In this document: one piece after another, positions 1-7,950 of the stretch
Layout: every line of letters starts with the position of its first letter
Position numbering within the stretch: position 1 is the stretch's first letter
From: an uncultured Shewanella sp.
GTDB taxonomy: Bacteria; Pseudomonadota; Gammaproteobacteria; Enterobacterales; Shewanellaceae
Assembly: GCF_947501665.1 (NCBI RefSeq)
Contig: NZ_CANMWS010000021.1
Coordinates: forward strand, 1 to 64,000
Direction of reading: 5' to 3'
Length of the DNA: 64,000 nucleotides
The notes under the pieces: generated by a model
What the model was told of the DNA's origin: nothing
The model's database searches: none
Seen by the model: the letters and a program-made list of their open reading frames with translations, nothing else
Program-made: the position numbers and the translations under genes

Positions 1-1
1 T

Positions 2-238
2 GCGCTTAAAAAGAGTGTAAAAAGCATCATGGATAATTACCCATCAAAATATACGATAACTTTTAGTTAAGCACTTAGCAGAATTAGCGGATGTTTATTT
101 ACCGGAGTTTAATATATTTAGAATGGAGTGTATTAATTTAGTCCGTGAAGAATTAGGAATTAAAGGTGAAAATAACTTATGGAAAACAGAGTTAGAAAAA
201 ACCAATGAAATTCTTAAGAGTAAATTCAAAACAATTTA
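2..238 (+). pseudogene. C-terminal fragment of an unknown protein, probably frameshifted
   Basis: Two overlapping reading frames run in from the left edge. Frame 2 is open from base 2 to a stop at 68-70. Frame 3 is open from 60 to a stop at 236-238 and reads as a credible charged, helical C-terminus (about 58 residues, ending in KSKFKTI). Loss or gain of one base near 60-70 would join them. The start lies outside the window and I do not recognise the family. The region is AT-rich and has no strong ribosome binding site at 60, which favours a broken gene over two small ones. Confidence 0.3.
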
Positions 239-318
239 AAGCGTCAATAATCACACTAAAACGAGGAAATCTAAAAAAGGTAAGGTAATTTTCCTATTAG
301 AGTGAGAATGTAGAAGAA

Positions 319-561
319 CTAAATTTCTCCTTTATCGATTTTTAATCTAATATGTTGCTCTGCTGCTAAAATGGCTTCTTGCTCTGTATTAAATAGGGCA
401 TCCGACGTTGTACCTTGGTTTTTTAAATAAATATAGGGTGGATTATATGTGCTCCCATTTCTTGTATATTGAAGGCTGTAACTTACAATATAGCCATCTT
501 TTGATTCTGAAGGTGTGATAGTGTAAGTAATATTCTTATACGTATTTTTATGGTATTCCAT
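319..561 (-). CDS. Small hypothetical protein (80 aa)
   Basis: ATG at 561. The protein is rich in Tyr, Asn and Thr with no signal peptide or membrane segment. The C-terminal half (AILAAEQHIRLKIDKGEI) looks helical, and the N-terminal half looks like short beta strands. I do not recognise the family. It lies in an AT-rich island beside a frameshifted fragment and an orphan phage-type late promoter motif (722-740), so it may be phage cargo left behind. The ribosome binding site is weak. Confidence 0.45.
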   Translation of the reverse strand: MEYHKNTYKNITYTITPSESKDGYIVSYSLQYTRNGSTYNPPYIYLKNQGTTSDALFNTEQEAILAAEQHIRLKIDKGEI

Positions 562-721
562 TTATTGGGACTACTCTGTTGATTGATAATATTAGTGTCA
601 GTATTAACAATAGATTTTAGTTTTGATATCTTCAATATGAAAATTTAAATTCGATAAAATTACATTTTAGATTAATGTTATCTTGTTGATGAGTTAGTGC
701 CAGCTCTTTTTTAAGTGTTCT

Positions 722-740
722 CCTGAAATGTTTCCAATCC
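722..740 (+). promoter_or_regulatory. Orphan copy of the prophage late-promoter motif
   Basis: The 19 bases match the motif in front of the prophage late blocks: CCTGAAATGTTTCCAATCC here, CCTGAAACCTTTCCAATCC at 26718. The dyad GAAA-N2-TTTC is kept although the two central bases differ. The similarity extends about 20 bases on each side (TTTTAAGTG upstream, a run of C then T downstream). It is outside the prophage and no late gene follows it. Confidence 0.55.
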
Positions 741-770
741 ACCCCCTACGATTTTTTATTTGGTGAGCTT

Positions 771-810
771 AATAAAAAGGGCATCGAATTGTATGTAACG
801 GTCGATGCCC
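771..810 (-). terminator. Rho-independent terminator of the porin gene
   Basis: A perfect 9-bp stem GGGCATCGA / TCGATGCCC (779-787 with 802-810) is followed, on the minus strand, by TTTTTATT. It lies 63 bases past the porin stop codon. Confidence 0.8.
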
Positions 811-872
811 ATTTATGATTAATCTTGAGATCAGCCTTGTGAGTCATGTTTGGCTAATACTTGGATCAATGA

Positions 873-2087
873 TTAAAAATAATAGCCAAAGTTAATATTG
901 ACGCGTTGATTAACGCCGCCATCTCCGGCCATTGAACCGCCAACAAAAGGTTGGTTCTCGGCTACAACAAAGTCAACATACGTGTATAGGCCACCGGAAG
1001 TAATGGCGACGCCAGTAACGTTCATAAAGGTATCATCCAGATCGGCAGACTTATTTGTCACCAGCGAGTAATCATTGTAAAAAGTGAGATTAGAGATAGG
1101 GCCGATATCCACCGGTAGACTGTAGGCGATATTGGCCATATAGCTGGTGGCTTCTGCTGCGATAGTATCATAGAAGCCATAGGCCGCGACGATCATTCGC
1201 TCTGTATCCATGCCATCAACATCGAACTTATATTCAGTGAATTGCAGCTTAATATTCCAGCGGTCGTAGTTAATGACGCCATGGAGTGCTCCGGCCATAT
1301 TTTGTCCATCTTTGCCATTTTCGATGGCTAATTGACCTGCTTGCAATGATCCCCCCAGTTCTAACATCACTTCATCAAAGGTAAAATCGCGAGTATACCT
1401 TAAGTTGAAGGTGTTGGTTTCACCTGCTTCATAACCCGCACTGGGCGCATCATAAATACCTTCACCCGGTAAACGAACGCCGACAATATTGTAAGAATAG
1501 CTGTCAGTGCGATCTGATACGTAGCCATCGAGTCCACCCAGTTCATCATTTTTAAAAAAGGCCAAATCAAAGCGGTTTTTATCATTTTTATAAGTGTAAT
1601 TGAGCCCTATATCATAATCATCTTCCAGTCCAACATAGAAGTTAGAGCTAAAGAAAAAGCTATTTGAGGCCCAAGTTAATATACCAAAAGGCACTTGAGT
1701 CACCCCGATTTTACCTTGTTGGTTTTCATCGAAGTTATAGCCGACCCATGCATGATGAACCACATTCATATATTGATACCAGCGGTATTGGGCAGAAAAA
1801 ATCATATCATCGACACTGCCATCAACGTCGAGGCGAAAAGAATCAAAATCCATGTCTCCACCCCGATCTTTATTTTCATCGTTATAATTTTCATAAGAAT
1901 ATTGAAAGCGTGCAGCGCCGCCAAATTCAACAAAGCTTCCTTTGTCTGGATCGACTTCTTCATTACCGGACTCGAGTTTCTCGATACGTGCTTTTAGCTC
2001 TTTAATTTCTTCCTCTGTGGTATTGGCACAGACATTAGTCGATAGTGTGAGAGCGGTGCAAAAAGCCGCAACAGGGTAACGGATCAT
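873..2087 (-). CDS. Outer-membrane porin, OprO/OprP-like, 404 aa
   Basis: Probable outer-membrane beta-barrel. An N-terminal signal peptide (about residues 1-22, ending VCA) is followed by a short coiled coil (EEEIKELKARIEKLES) typical of trimeric periplasmic linkers. The rest is alternating beta strands, and the chain ends in the aromatic strand NINFGYYF, with the terminal Phe needed for BAM recognition. Many Asp/Glu residues suggest a cation-selective or substrate-specific channel, but the substrate cannot be read from sequence. There are two adjacent ATGs; AAGGA spacing favours the second (2087). The gene lies 62 bases downstream of proV on the same strand and may be co-transcribed with proXWV, so a link to osmolyte entry is possible but unproven. 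A clear terminator follows. Confidence 0.8.
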   Translation of the reverse strand: MIRYPVAAFCTALTLSTNVCANTTEEEIKELKARIEKLESGNEEVDPDKGSFVEFGGAARFQYSYENYNDENKDRGGDMDFDSFRLDVDGSVDDMIFSAQYRWYQYMNVVHHAWVGYNFDENQQGKIGVTQVPFGILTWASNSFFFSSNFYVGLEDDYDIGLNYTYKNDKNRFDLAFFKNDELGGLDGYVSDRTDSYSYNIVGVRLPGEGIYDAPSAGYEAGETNTFNLRYTRDFTFDEVMLELGGSLQAGQLAIENGKDGQNMAGALHGVINYDRWNIKLQFTEYKFDVDGMDTERMIVAAYGFYDTIAAEATSYMANIAYSLPVDIGPISNLTFYNDYSLVTNKSADLDDTFMNVTGVAITSGGLYTYVDFVVAENQPFVGGSMAGDGGVNQRVNINFGYYF

Positions 2088-2151
2088 CATTTATCCTTTT
2101 CTTTTTATCAGCTGATTAAATTTGAGTGTTTTTATTTATTTTTTGACTTTT

Positions 2152-3450
2152 TTATTTTTCTGTATTGATGTCGTCGTCAGTACCATCAATACCGGGTTCA
2201 TCATCATTGTAAAAATCCGAGAGCACACCGGCGAGGTGAGTACGGCAAAGTTCGCCTTGTAAGTCACCTTCGGCATCGACAACTGGGAGGGGTAAATTTG
2301 ACTCCATGGTGGCGGGGATGATGCTTTCTAGTTGAGCATCCTGCAATATGGGGGTGATTGCTTCTACTTTGAAGTCTTCCATCGGTGCATCTTCATCGGT
2401 TTTTACCGCATGCTCCAATGCTTTTTGACACACCACACCTTGAAAGCCTTCATCGGTGACATAGTAAGCATAATTTGCTGGAATTTGCTTCATTTGTTTG
2501 AGGGCTTCACCTATGGTATCGGCAGTAAGGCGAAAGGCGGGTGGTTTCATGACCGTTTCGACCGTGAGTGCTCGAGGCCGGTTAACATCTTTGATAAAGG
2601 CTTCAACATAGTCATCTGCAGGGTTGATGAGAATATCCACAGGTTCACCGACTTGTACTAGACATCCATCTTTTAGAATGGCAATCCTATCGCCAATGCG
2701 CAGGGCTTCATCAAGGTCGTGTGTGATAAAAATAATGGTTTTATGAAGCTCTTTTTGCAGCTCAATAAGTTGATCTTGCATTTCACTGCGGATCAAAGGA
2801 TCGAGGGCTGAAAACGCTTCATCCATAAGCAGGATTTCGGCATCGGTGCACAAGGCTCTGGCAAGCCCGACCCGTTGCTGCTGCCCACCCGAGAGTTGGG
2901 CGGGAAATTGTGCTTCGTATCCAGACAGTCCCACAGTGTCGAGCCACTGGGAGGCTTTGGCATGTCGAGTGGCTTTGTCTACCTTTTGAACACTGAGTCC
3001 ATAGGCGACATTGTCCAGTACGTTTCGATGGGGCATTAAACCAAAGCGTTGAAAAACCATGGCCATTTTATGGCGACGAAATTGCTCTAATTTTTTATGA
3101 TTAAACTGCATTATATCCACCCCTTCGACCAATATTTGGCCTTCAGTGGGATCGATAAGCCGATTAAAGTGGCGGATCAAGGTCGATTTTCCTGAGCCTG
3201 AAAGCCCCATAATGACAAAGATTTCACCTTTGTGAATATCAAGATTGATGTCTTTGAGGCCGAGGGTATGGCTTGTTTTTGCGAGGATATCCTCTTTTGA
3301 TAATCCCTCTTTCACCATAGGCATCACTTTAGCGGTTTTTTTACCAAAGACTTTATACAGTGCTTTAATTTGAATGAGGGGCTGACTCATTGTAGTTTGG
3401 CTTAAAGTTTGCTGAGTCTGGGCGTCTGAATGTTGTGATTGTTCAGTCAT
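2152..3450 (-). CDS. proV: Glycine betaine/L-proline ABC transporter ATP-binding protein
   Basis: ATPase of a betaine/proline importer, acting on the inner face of the cytoplasmic membrane. Walker A is GLSGSGKST, the signature is LSGGQQQRVGLARAL and Walker B is ILLMDEAFSALDP, followed by the switch ITHDLDEAL. After about residue 270 comes the CBS-type regulatory region found in ProV/OpuAA, which senses ionic strength or nucleotide in relatives. The reading frame is open upstream to 3510, but the ATG at 3450 overlaps the proW stop by 8 bases (ATGACTGA) and gives the usual ProV N-terminus, so I chose it (432 aa). It is the last transporter gene of the operon. The order X-W-V is reversed relative to the V-W-X order of E. 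coli. Confidence 0.93.
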   Translation of the reverse strand: MTEQSQHSDAQTQQTLSQTTMSQPLIQIKALYKVFGKKTAKVMPMVKEGLSKEDILAKTSHTLGLKDINLDIHKGEIFVIMGLSGSGKSTLIRHFNRLIDPTEGQILVEGVDIMQFNHKKLEQFRRHKMAMVFQRFGLMPHRNVLDNVAYGLSVQKVDKATRHAKASQWLDTVGLSGYEAQFPAQLSGGQQQRVGLARALCTDAEILLMDEAFSALDPLIRSEMQDQLIELQKELHKTIIFITHDLDEALRIGDRIAILKDGCLVQVGEPVDILINPADDYVEAFIKDVNRPRALTVETVMKPPAFRLTADTIGEALKQMKQIPANYAYYVTDEGFQGVVCQKALEHAVKTDEDAPMEDFKVEAITPILQDAQLESIIPATMESNLPLPVVDAEGDLQGELCRTHLAGVLSDFYNDDEPGIDGTDDDINTEK

Positions 3451-4342
3451 GATGTGCGCCTTGAATGTGTTTCTGTGAACGCTTGGCGTAGGCCTGAGAA
3501 GTGCGATCAAAAATAATCGCTAAAGCGACGATGGCTAAGCCATTGAAAAGGCCTAGTGTGAAGTATTGGTTCGTGATTGACTTGAGTACGGGTTGACCTA
3601 ATCCTTTAACGCCAATCATGGAAGCGATGACGACCATCCCCAATGCCATCATAATGGTTTGGTTGATCCCCGCCATAATCGTGGGAGAGGCTAATGGGAG
3701 CTGGACACCCATCAAGCGTTGTATTGGATTTGCCCCATAGGCTGTTGCTGCTTCAAGGACTTCTTTATCGACAAGGCGGATCCCAAGGTTGGTCAATCTT
3801 ATAACGGGAGGGATAGCATATACCACCACGGCAATGACTCCGGGTACCTTGCCAATACCTAGTAGCATGACCACGGGAATTAAGTAGACAAAGGCGGGCA
3901 TGGTTTGCATCACATCTAAAATGGGGGTGACAATGGTTTGAGTGCGATTACTGCGGGCCATTAGAATACCAATGGGCACGCCTAAGGCAATGGCAATAAG
4001 GGTACAAACGGTAATAATGCTTAAGGTGCGCATCGTATTTTCCCACATACCGAAATAACCGATAAGGAGAAATGACACCACGACACCTAGGGCCAGTTTC
4101 CATGAACGGCCTGTGAGATAGACAAATGCCGTAATGCAGAGTAATACCGCCCACCAAGGTGACTCGACTAATAGCTTTTCAAACCAAATGAGAAAACTCA
4201 GTAGGGGATCGAAAAAAGATTCAATGGCATCACCATATTCACGTGAAAAATCGCGAAAGCTACTGTCTAAATATTTACGTATTGCCAATAAGCTGTCGCG
4301 GCCCATTTTGGGAAATGTATCAAGCCAAGAAAAATCAGCCAT
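3443..4342 (-). CDS. proW: Glycine betaine/L-proline ABC transporter permease
   Basis: Inner-membrane channel of the ProXWV importer, 299 aa. An N-terminal soluble stretch (about 1-50) is followed by several membrane helices. The BPD_transp_1 fold is recognisable by its coupling-helix motif EAATAYGANPIQRLMGVQLPLA (about residues 197-218). It translates into proV through an ATGACTGA overlap, which suggests coupled synthesis of permease and ATPase. It is separated from proX by 98 bases containing a hairpin. Confidence 0.93.
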   Translation of the reverse strand: MADFSWLDTFPKMGRDSLLAIRKYLDSSFRDFSREYGDAIESFFDPLLSFLIWFEKLLVESPWWAVLLCITAFVYLTGRSWKLALGVVVSFLLIGYFGMWENTMRTLSIITVCTLIAIALGVPIGILMARSNRTQTIVTPILDVMQTMPAFVYLIPVVMLLGIGKVPGVIAVVVYAIPPVIRLTNLGIRLVDKEVLEAATAYGANPIQRLMGVQLPLASPTIMAGINQTIMMALGMVVIASMIGVKGLGQPVLKSITNQYFTLGLFNGLAIVALAIIFDRTSQAYAKRSQKHIQGAHHD

Positions 4343-4403
4343 TGTTACCTCTATTGTTGTTTTTATAGGGGGGTAATTGAATTAAATGTATTGCATTAAA
4401 AAT

Positions 4404-4432
4404 CATGAGGCCCAATTGGCCTCATGTTTTAT
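4404..4432. terminator. Hairpin between proX and proW
   Basis: Nine-base-pair stem CATGAGGCC / GGCCTCATG (4404-4412 with 4418-4426) and a 5-base loop. T-rich tails flank it on both strands (TTTT on plus, ATTTTTAA on minus). In the operon direction it lies just after proX, so it could partly terminate transcripts or protect the 3' end of a proX-only message. Confidence 0.65.
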
Positions 4433-4440
4433 CTTATTGT

Positions 4441-5445
4441 TTATAGTTTTTTTACGGCAGTTTTGACTTTGGCGGCTATATTAGCGGGTAACCACTGAGA
4501 CCAAACCTCTTCATGTTCGATTAAAAAGTTTTCAGCAGCCGTTTTACCGTCGGCTTGATTGTCTCCCATCCAAGCGAGCAAATTGTTCATTTGCGTGTTG
4601 GTCATGGAGCGTTTTGATAGATAGCTGAAAGCTTGAGGCGATTGTTTTGCAAAATCACTGGTCGTGACGGTCTGTACGAGTGAAGGGGGGTACATGGTGA
4701 CTTTAGGATCCTTACAGTCAGGTTTTGAAATGCAGTCTTGGTATTCTTCTACATTGATCCCACTGCCAAAATCAATTTTAACCATTTTGTATTGACCTAA
4801 TATGGCGGTGGGTGCCCAATAATACCCAAACCAAGGCTCTCTATGCTCATAAGCTCGTGCAATAGAGCCGGCCAAGCCTGCTCCCGATCCCGGATCGACA
4901 AGGTCAAACCCAGCCTCATTGAGTTTCAGCGCTCGATATAAATTCTCTGTGGTGATTTGACATGCCCAACCAGCCGGGCAGCCGTAAAATGCACCACGGT
5001 CAGGATCTTCATGGTTTTCAAAAAGTTTGACGTTAGCCATGATGCCTTTAATGGTTTTGAGGCTAGGATCTTTATCAACCATATATTGAGGAACCCAAAA
5101 ACCTTCTTCACCGCCATCTGAGAGTGATTTACCTGCAATGGCCAAACGTTTTTCTTTGAGGCCACGATCAATAAGCTCCTGAACATTATTACTCCAAAGT
5201 TCAGGGGCAATATCAGGCTCACCTTTTTCAACCATAGAAGTGGCTGTTGGCATCGTATCACCTGAAATTAATTGTGCATCACAGCCATAACCTTCCTCTA
5301 AAATGAAGCGATCAACATTGGCAATTAAAGACGCTGAGCTCCAATTCATATCTGCGATAGTAACTCTACCGCACTGTTCATCGGCAAAAGCAGGGGATGT
5401 TGCGGTACTTAGCAGCAATCCGCTAATCAAAATGATACTTTTCAT
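4441..5445 (-). CDS. proX: Glycine betaine/proline-binding periplasmic protein
   Basis: Substrate-binding protein of the importer, 334 aa. A cleavable signal peptide (about 1-21, ...SPAFA) precedes an OpuAC-type fold starting at the beta strand VTIADMNWSSASL. Trp residues that could form the aromatic cage for quaternary amines are present (NWSS, ELWSN, EGFWVP, EPWFGYYW). Cys pairs within the mature chain are compatible with disulfides in the periplasm. It is first in the proXWV order, where the intercistronic hairpin would favour more binding protein than membrane parts. The C-terminus ends in KVKTAVKKL. Confidence 0.92.
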   Translation of the reverse strand: MKSIILISGLLLSTATSPAFADEQCGRVTIADMNWSSASLIANVDRFILEEGYGCDAQLISGDTMPTATSMVEKGEPDIAPELWSNNVQELIDRGLKEKRLAIAGKSLSDGGEEGFWVPQYMVDKDPSLKTIKGIMANVKLFENHEDPDRGAFYGCPAGWACQITTENLYRALKLNEAGFDLVDPGSGAGLAGSIARAYEHREPWFGYYWAPTAILGQYKMVKIDFGSGINVEEYQDCISKPDCKDPKVTMYPPSLVQTVTTSDFAKQSPQAFSYLSKRSMTNTQMNNLLAWMGDNQADGKTAAENFLIEHEEVWSQWLPANIAAKVKTAVKKL

Positions 5446-5667
5446 AAGAGCTCCATAATAGAGGTGAGAGTCAGTTGGCCAACCGCTTTTGATTCAACAA
5501 TAATTAGAGTTGAAACTAAGTGTGACTCTGTGGTGTTTTTAGTTGGCTATTTTATTCTTCTTTTTTATATTGAAAATGAGGATTGTGTAAAAATTCGATG
5601 GCGTAAACTAACACGGAACAATGTTTTTTAACAGTTTTTTAATCTGAAAACATAATTTCATATAATT

Positions 5668-5694
5668 AGGCTCTAATGAAAATGATTAGAGCCT
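5668..5694. promoter_or_regulatory. Hairpin or operator-like inverted repeat
   Basis: Perfect 10-bp inverted repeat AGGCTCTAAT / ATTAGAGCCT with a 7-base loop. Neither side has a convincing T run, so an operator or an mRNA leader structure for the small ORF at 5762 is as likely as a terminator. Confidence 0.4.
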
Positions 5695-5761
5695 TAATTT
5701 AAACAATTAGTACTCTAACTAATAATGATGTGTAAATAGCCTGTTAATGTGTGAAGAGGGA

Positions 5762-5896
5762 ATGGAGGGTCGTGTTTTGAAAGGCTGGCGACTTTATGTT
5801 AATAGAGTGCTTGTTTGGCTAGGGCATGTATTGTTTGATTTACCTGTTATGTCGCTTTGGAAATGCATTGACTGGATTGAAGACTTAGTTCTCTAA
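5762..5896 (+). CDS. Small Trp-rich, probably membrane-associated peptide (44 aa)
   Basis: ATG at 5762 is preceded by the good binding site GAAGAGGGA. The peptide has a basic start (MEGRVLKGWR), then a hydrophobic middle (VLVWLGHVLFDLPVMSLW) and ends CIDWIEDLVL. This amphipathic or single-helix layout is common in bacterial small membrane proteins. An in-frame ATG at 5747 would add five residues but has no binding site. I do not recognise a family. The strong start signal and protein-like composition argue against chance, but the short length keeps confidence moderate. Confidence 0.45.
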   Translation: MEGRVLKGWRLYVNRVLVWLGHVLFDLPVMSLWKCIDWIEDLVL

Positions 5897-5985
5897 TATG
5901 TTCTTTATTTGTTCCAAACGCCAAAGGTGATTAAATGATAAATATCGCTATATCATTATGCCATTGCCTTTCTTTTAGATGACAA

Positions 5986-6310
5986 ATTCTTCTAGGAGGA
6001 TTCATACCAACCTAGGTAAGTAAATGATCAGTTCAGAGCCACTGAGGCGTTTCAATTCAAGGCGCATGAATGAAAGAATGGTTATATCTTTGTGAAGTGA
6101 TGCAACATAGAAGTGGAATGCCTGAGAGACTCACCTGTGCGGGTTTCAAACCACGCTACACTGCGAGAGTGACTTTTGATATAAGACCTCAAGGTCGTTC
6201 ATTCACATTCCTGTGAGCACGACATTTATTCATCCGTAAACATCAGATGGTGGAATGTCTGTTAGAGCAGGCACCATTAACGACCTTGTCATCAATGGTT
6301 GTCTTGTGGT
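5986..6310. repeat. Possible dispersed intergenic repeat
   Basis: This stretch differs in composition from the AT-rich DNA on its left, has no open frame, and contains small palindromes (for example GACCTCAAGGTC near 6191). The look is that of a non-coding interspersed element. Copies elsewhere in the genome cannot be checked here. Confidence 0.25.
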
Positions 6311-6315
6311 GAAAA
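6311..6315. other. Left target-site duplication (GAAAA)
   Basis: Five bases directly before the phage end, repeated exactly at 45775-45779 directly after the other end. Mu-type transposition makes 5-bp duplications. Confidence 0.88.
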
Positions 6316-6496
6316 TGTAACCGATCACATGATATGAGAAACCGAGAATAAGTGAGATTAGATGAAATTTGCTGGGATTTTTCAGTGTTGATGCGGGTTT
6401 GAAGCTAGGAAGATTGAAATTTTATCTCTTTTGTTGAGATCGGATGAAATGAGACAGGTTATTTTCCTCACCATATTGAGATCGGATGAAATGAGA
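6316..6496 (+). other. Left-end transposase binding sites
   Basis: L1 starts at the terminus: TGTAACCGATCACATGATAT, then GAGAAACC. It aligns with the right end read inward, TGTAGCGGATCGCATGAAAT then GAGACGG. Further copies are L2 at 6436-6456 and L3 at 6478-6496, both containing GAGATCGGATGAAATGAGA. A weaker copy lies at 6354-6370. The wide L1-L2 gap followed by a close L2-L3 pair resembles Mu's left-end layout. Confidence 0.85.
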
Positions 6497-6547
6497 TTTA
6501 TTTCATTTCAGAGGTTGTTGCGATTATAGATGATGATGTTCATAATT

Positions 6548-6562
6548 TATACTCTTAGTATA
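6548..6562. promoter_or_regulatory. Palindrome over the probable -10 box of the first phage gene
   Basis: TATACT-CTT-AGTATA is a perfect 6-bp inverted repeat whose left half also reads as a -10 box, 24 bases before the ATG at 6577. It is a plausible operator for the phage repressor or for the gene itself. No matching -35 is obvious. Confidence 0.4.
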
Positions 6563-6576
6563 GAGGTGTTAACATA

Positions 6577-7140
6577 ATGTCTGAATTATCTAAAACTCAA
6601 ATCGCATGGAGTTTGATGCTCGATAGAGATTCATTTGAAGTCTCTGAGATTGCTAATGACTCCACTATGCCCTTGGAGCAATGCCGTACTTTTATCAATA
6701 AACTTGTTAAGCAAGACGCTGTGGCGATAATTGACGGCTTAGGCTGGTATCGACGGCCCTATGTGTATCGTGTAGTTGATACGTCAAAGGCTAGAGTGGG
6801 GAAAGGCAATTATAATCAAACCTCGAATCAATTAGCCCCGGGCCAGCAAACCATTTGGAATGCGGTTCGTGTACATCGGCATTTTACGAATTTACAAATT
6901 GAATTAACCACATTGGCATCGATTAAAAGCATTAATGCTTACTTGCGACATTTAGAGAAAGCTGGCTACTTGATAAGGAAAAAATTAGATAAAACAGTTA
7001 GTAATAGTAAAAGGTGCGGGCAGCGTGACTATTTTCGTTTAAAACCTGCTTTTGATACGGGCAGAAAAGCGCCGATTTTCCGTAGAGAGGTCGGTATGTA
7101 TGATCAAAATATTAATACCTTATTTGAGTTTAAAATCTAA
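6577..7140 (+). CDS. wHTH-like phage regulatory protein, left-end copy (187 aa)
   Basis: Unknown function, probably DNA-binding. It is predicted to have two small helical domains. The first (about 1-60) reads like a helix-turn-helix (QIAWSLMLDRDSFEVSEIAN). The second (about 90-135) matches the early protein at 11311-11775: IWNAVRVHRHFTNLQ and LRHLEKAGYL here versus VWNVLRIHTKANKRL and LLQLVKSGYL there. Both also end in a YDQN motif. The gene lies left of the repressor and points toward it, an unusual place because Mu has its repressor first. That position suggests expression in the lysogen. The binding site AGAGGTG precedes ATG. Confidence 0.7.
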   Translation: MSELSKTQIAWSLMLDRDSFEVSEIANDSTMPLEQCRTFINKLVKQDAVAIIDGLGWYRRPYVYRVVDTSKARVGKGNYNQTSNQLAPGQQTIWNAVRVHRHFTNLQIELTTLASIKSINAYLRHLEKAGYLIRKKLDKTVSNSKRCGQRDYFRLKPAFDTGRKAPIFRREVGMYDQNINTLFEFKI

Positions 7141-7163
7141 TGCCATCCAAGTTGGCGTCATAT

Positions 7164-7859
7164 CTAATTTAGATCTTTCCCCATCCAAACCACTTTTCCA
7201 ATGATGTTTAATAATTCTATTCTATTTTTTTCAATACGTTGTGTTTCATATTCTTTATTGTCACTGATTAAGATAACAGAGCCATCAATACCTTTTTGCA
7301 GGCGTTTGGCAAAAAGATCATCGCTTATTCTTAGAACGTAGATACACCCATCTTTTAATGATGTTTGACTCGTATCAACTAACAGAGAGTTATTAGAATG
7401 TATTGTGGGTTCCATAGAATCGCCGCTTGCGTAAACAACAGCAAGTTCAGAGGGGTTTAGATTTCTAAATTGGAGCCAACGTTTTCTAAAGGCCAGATAG
7501 CGTTTAATGGTTTCAGTTTTGTTGGTAATGCCATGACCAGTGCTGACTGTTACGTTGTAGACAGGAATATATGCATATTCATCACAGTTTATTAATTCTT
7601 TGTTACTAATGTCTTTTGCACCTTTTCCCGTTGCGAGCCATTCAAGATTTACTTTACATTCATCTGCAATTCTAACCACTTTGTCAAAAGATGGCTTAGA
7701 TGTGTTATTCAGCCACTTTCTGATACCGCCCTCAGATGCATCAATTAATTGACCAAAAGAGCTGATACTTTGAGCGCCTATCAGTTCTTTTAGACGCAAA
7801 TTGAAGTTTTCGACTTCTTTTTGTGACGTCGATATCTGCTTTCCAGTTTTTTTATTCAC
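7164..7859 (-). CDS. Phage repressor, HTH plus S24 peptidase-like domain (231 aa)
   Basis: This probably keeps the prophage silent by binding operators between it and the Ner-like gene. Residues about 18-78 form an XRE-type helix-turn-helix (QLIDASEGGIRKWLNNTSKPS). Residues about 97-228 form a LexA/CI-like S24 domain with the Ser-Lys dyad at Ser148 (SGDSMEP) and Lys185 (FAKRL). No Ala-Gly cleavage pair is evident; the region has TGHG (107-110), so self-cleavage in the SOS response is uncertain. Start is GTG at 7859. Mu's own c repressor is a different family, so this is a lambdoid-style switch on a Mu-type phage. The gene is divergent from the early genes. Confidence 0.88.
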   Translation of the reverse strand: MNKKTGKQISTSQKEVENFNLRLKELIGAQSISSFGQLIDASEGGIRKWLNNTSKPSFDKVVRIADECKVNLEWLATGKGAKDISNKELINCDEYAYIPVYNVTVSTGHGITNKTETIKRYLAFRKRWLQFRNLNPSELAVVYASGDSMEPTIHSNNSLLVDTSQTSLKDGCIYVLRISDDLFAKRLQKGIDGSVILISDNKEYETQRIEKNRIELLNIIGKVVWMGKDLN

Positions 7860-7950
7860 TTTTCTGATTGCCTATTTACTTTGTTATCAAGCGCTTAACT
7901 TTGTGTCGTCTTTTTAGGGTAAATAATTTCAGTCAAAACTTGAAATCCGC

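Larger units (their letters stand above)
562..872. other. Intergenic stretch with orphan phage motif and porin terminator
   Basis: No credible gene. It is AT-rich and holds a near-copy of the prophage's late promoter region B (about 705-760) followed by the hairpin terminator of the leftward porin gene (771-810). Confidence 0.5.
5446..6310. other. Long intergenic region upstream of proX
   Basis: This holds the proX promoter region (AT-rich, no site I can assign with confidence), a hairpin at 5668-5694, one small ORF (5762-5896) and a G+C-richer stretch from about 5986 that looks like a dispersed repeat. It ends at the prophage target duplication. Confidence 0.5.

Noticed and set aside
1664..2005. 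Plus-strand frames across the porin gene
   Set aside because: Shadows of the porin on the other strand, without ribosome binding sites or protein-like composition.
6432..6458. Left prophage end at TGTTGAGATCGG (6432)
   Set aside because: It resembles a transposase site, but the five bases before it (TCTTT) do not match those after the right end. The site at 6316 gives a perfect GAAAA duplication and a better match, so 6432 is the internal L2 site.
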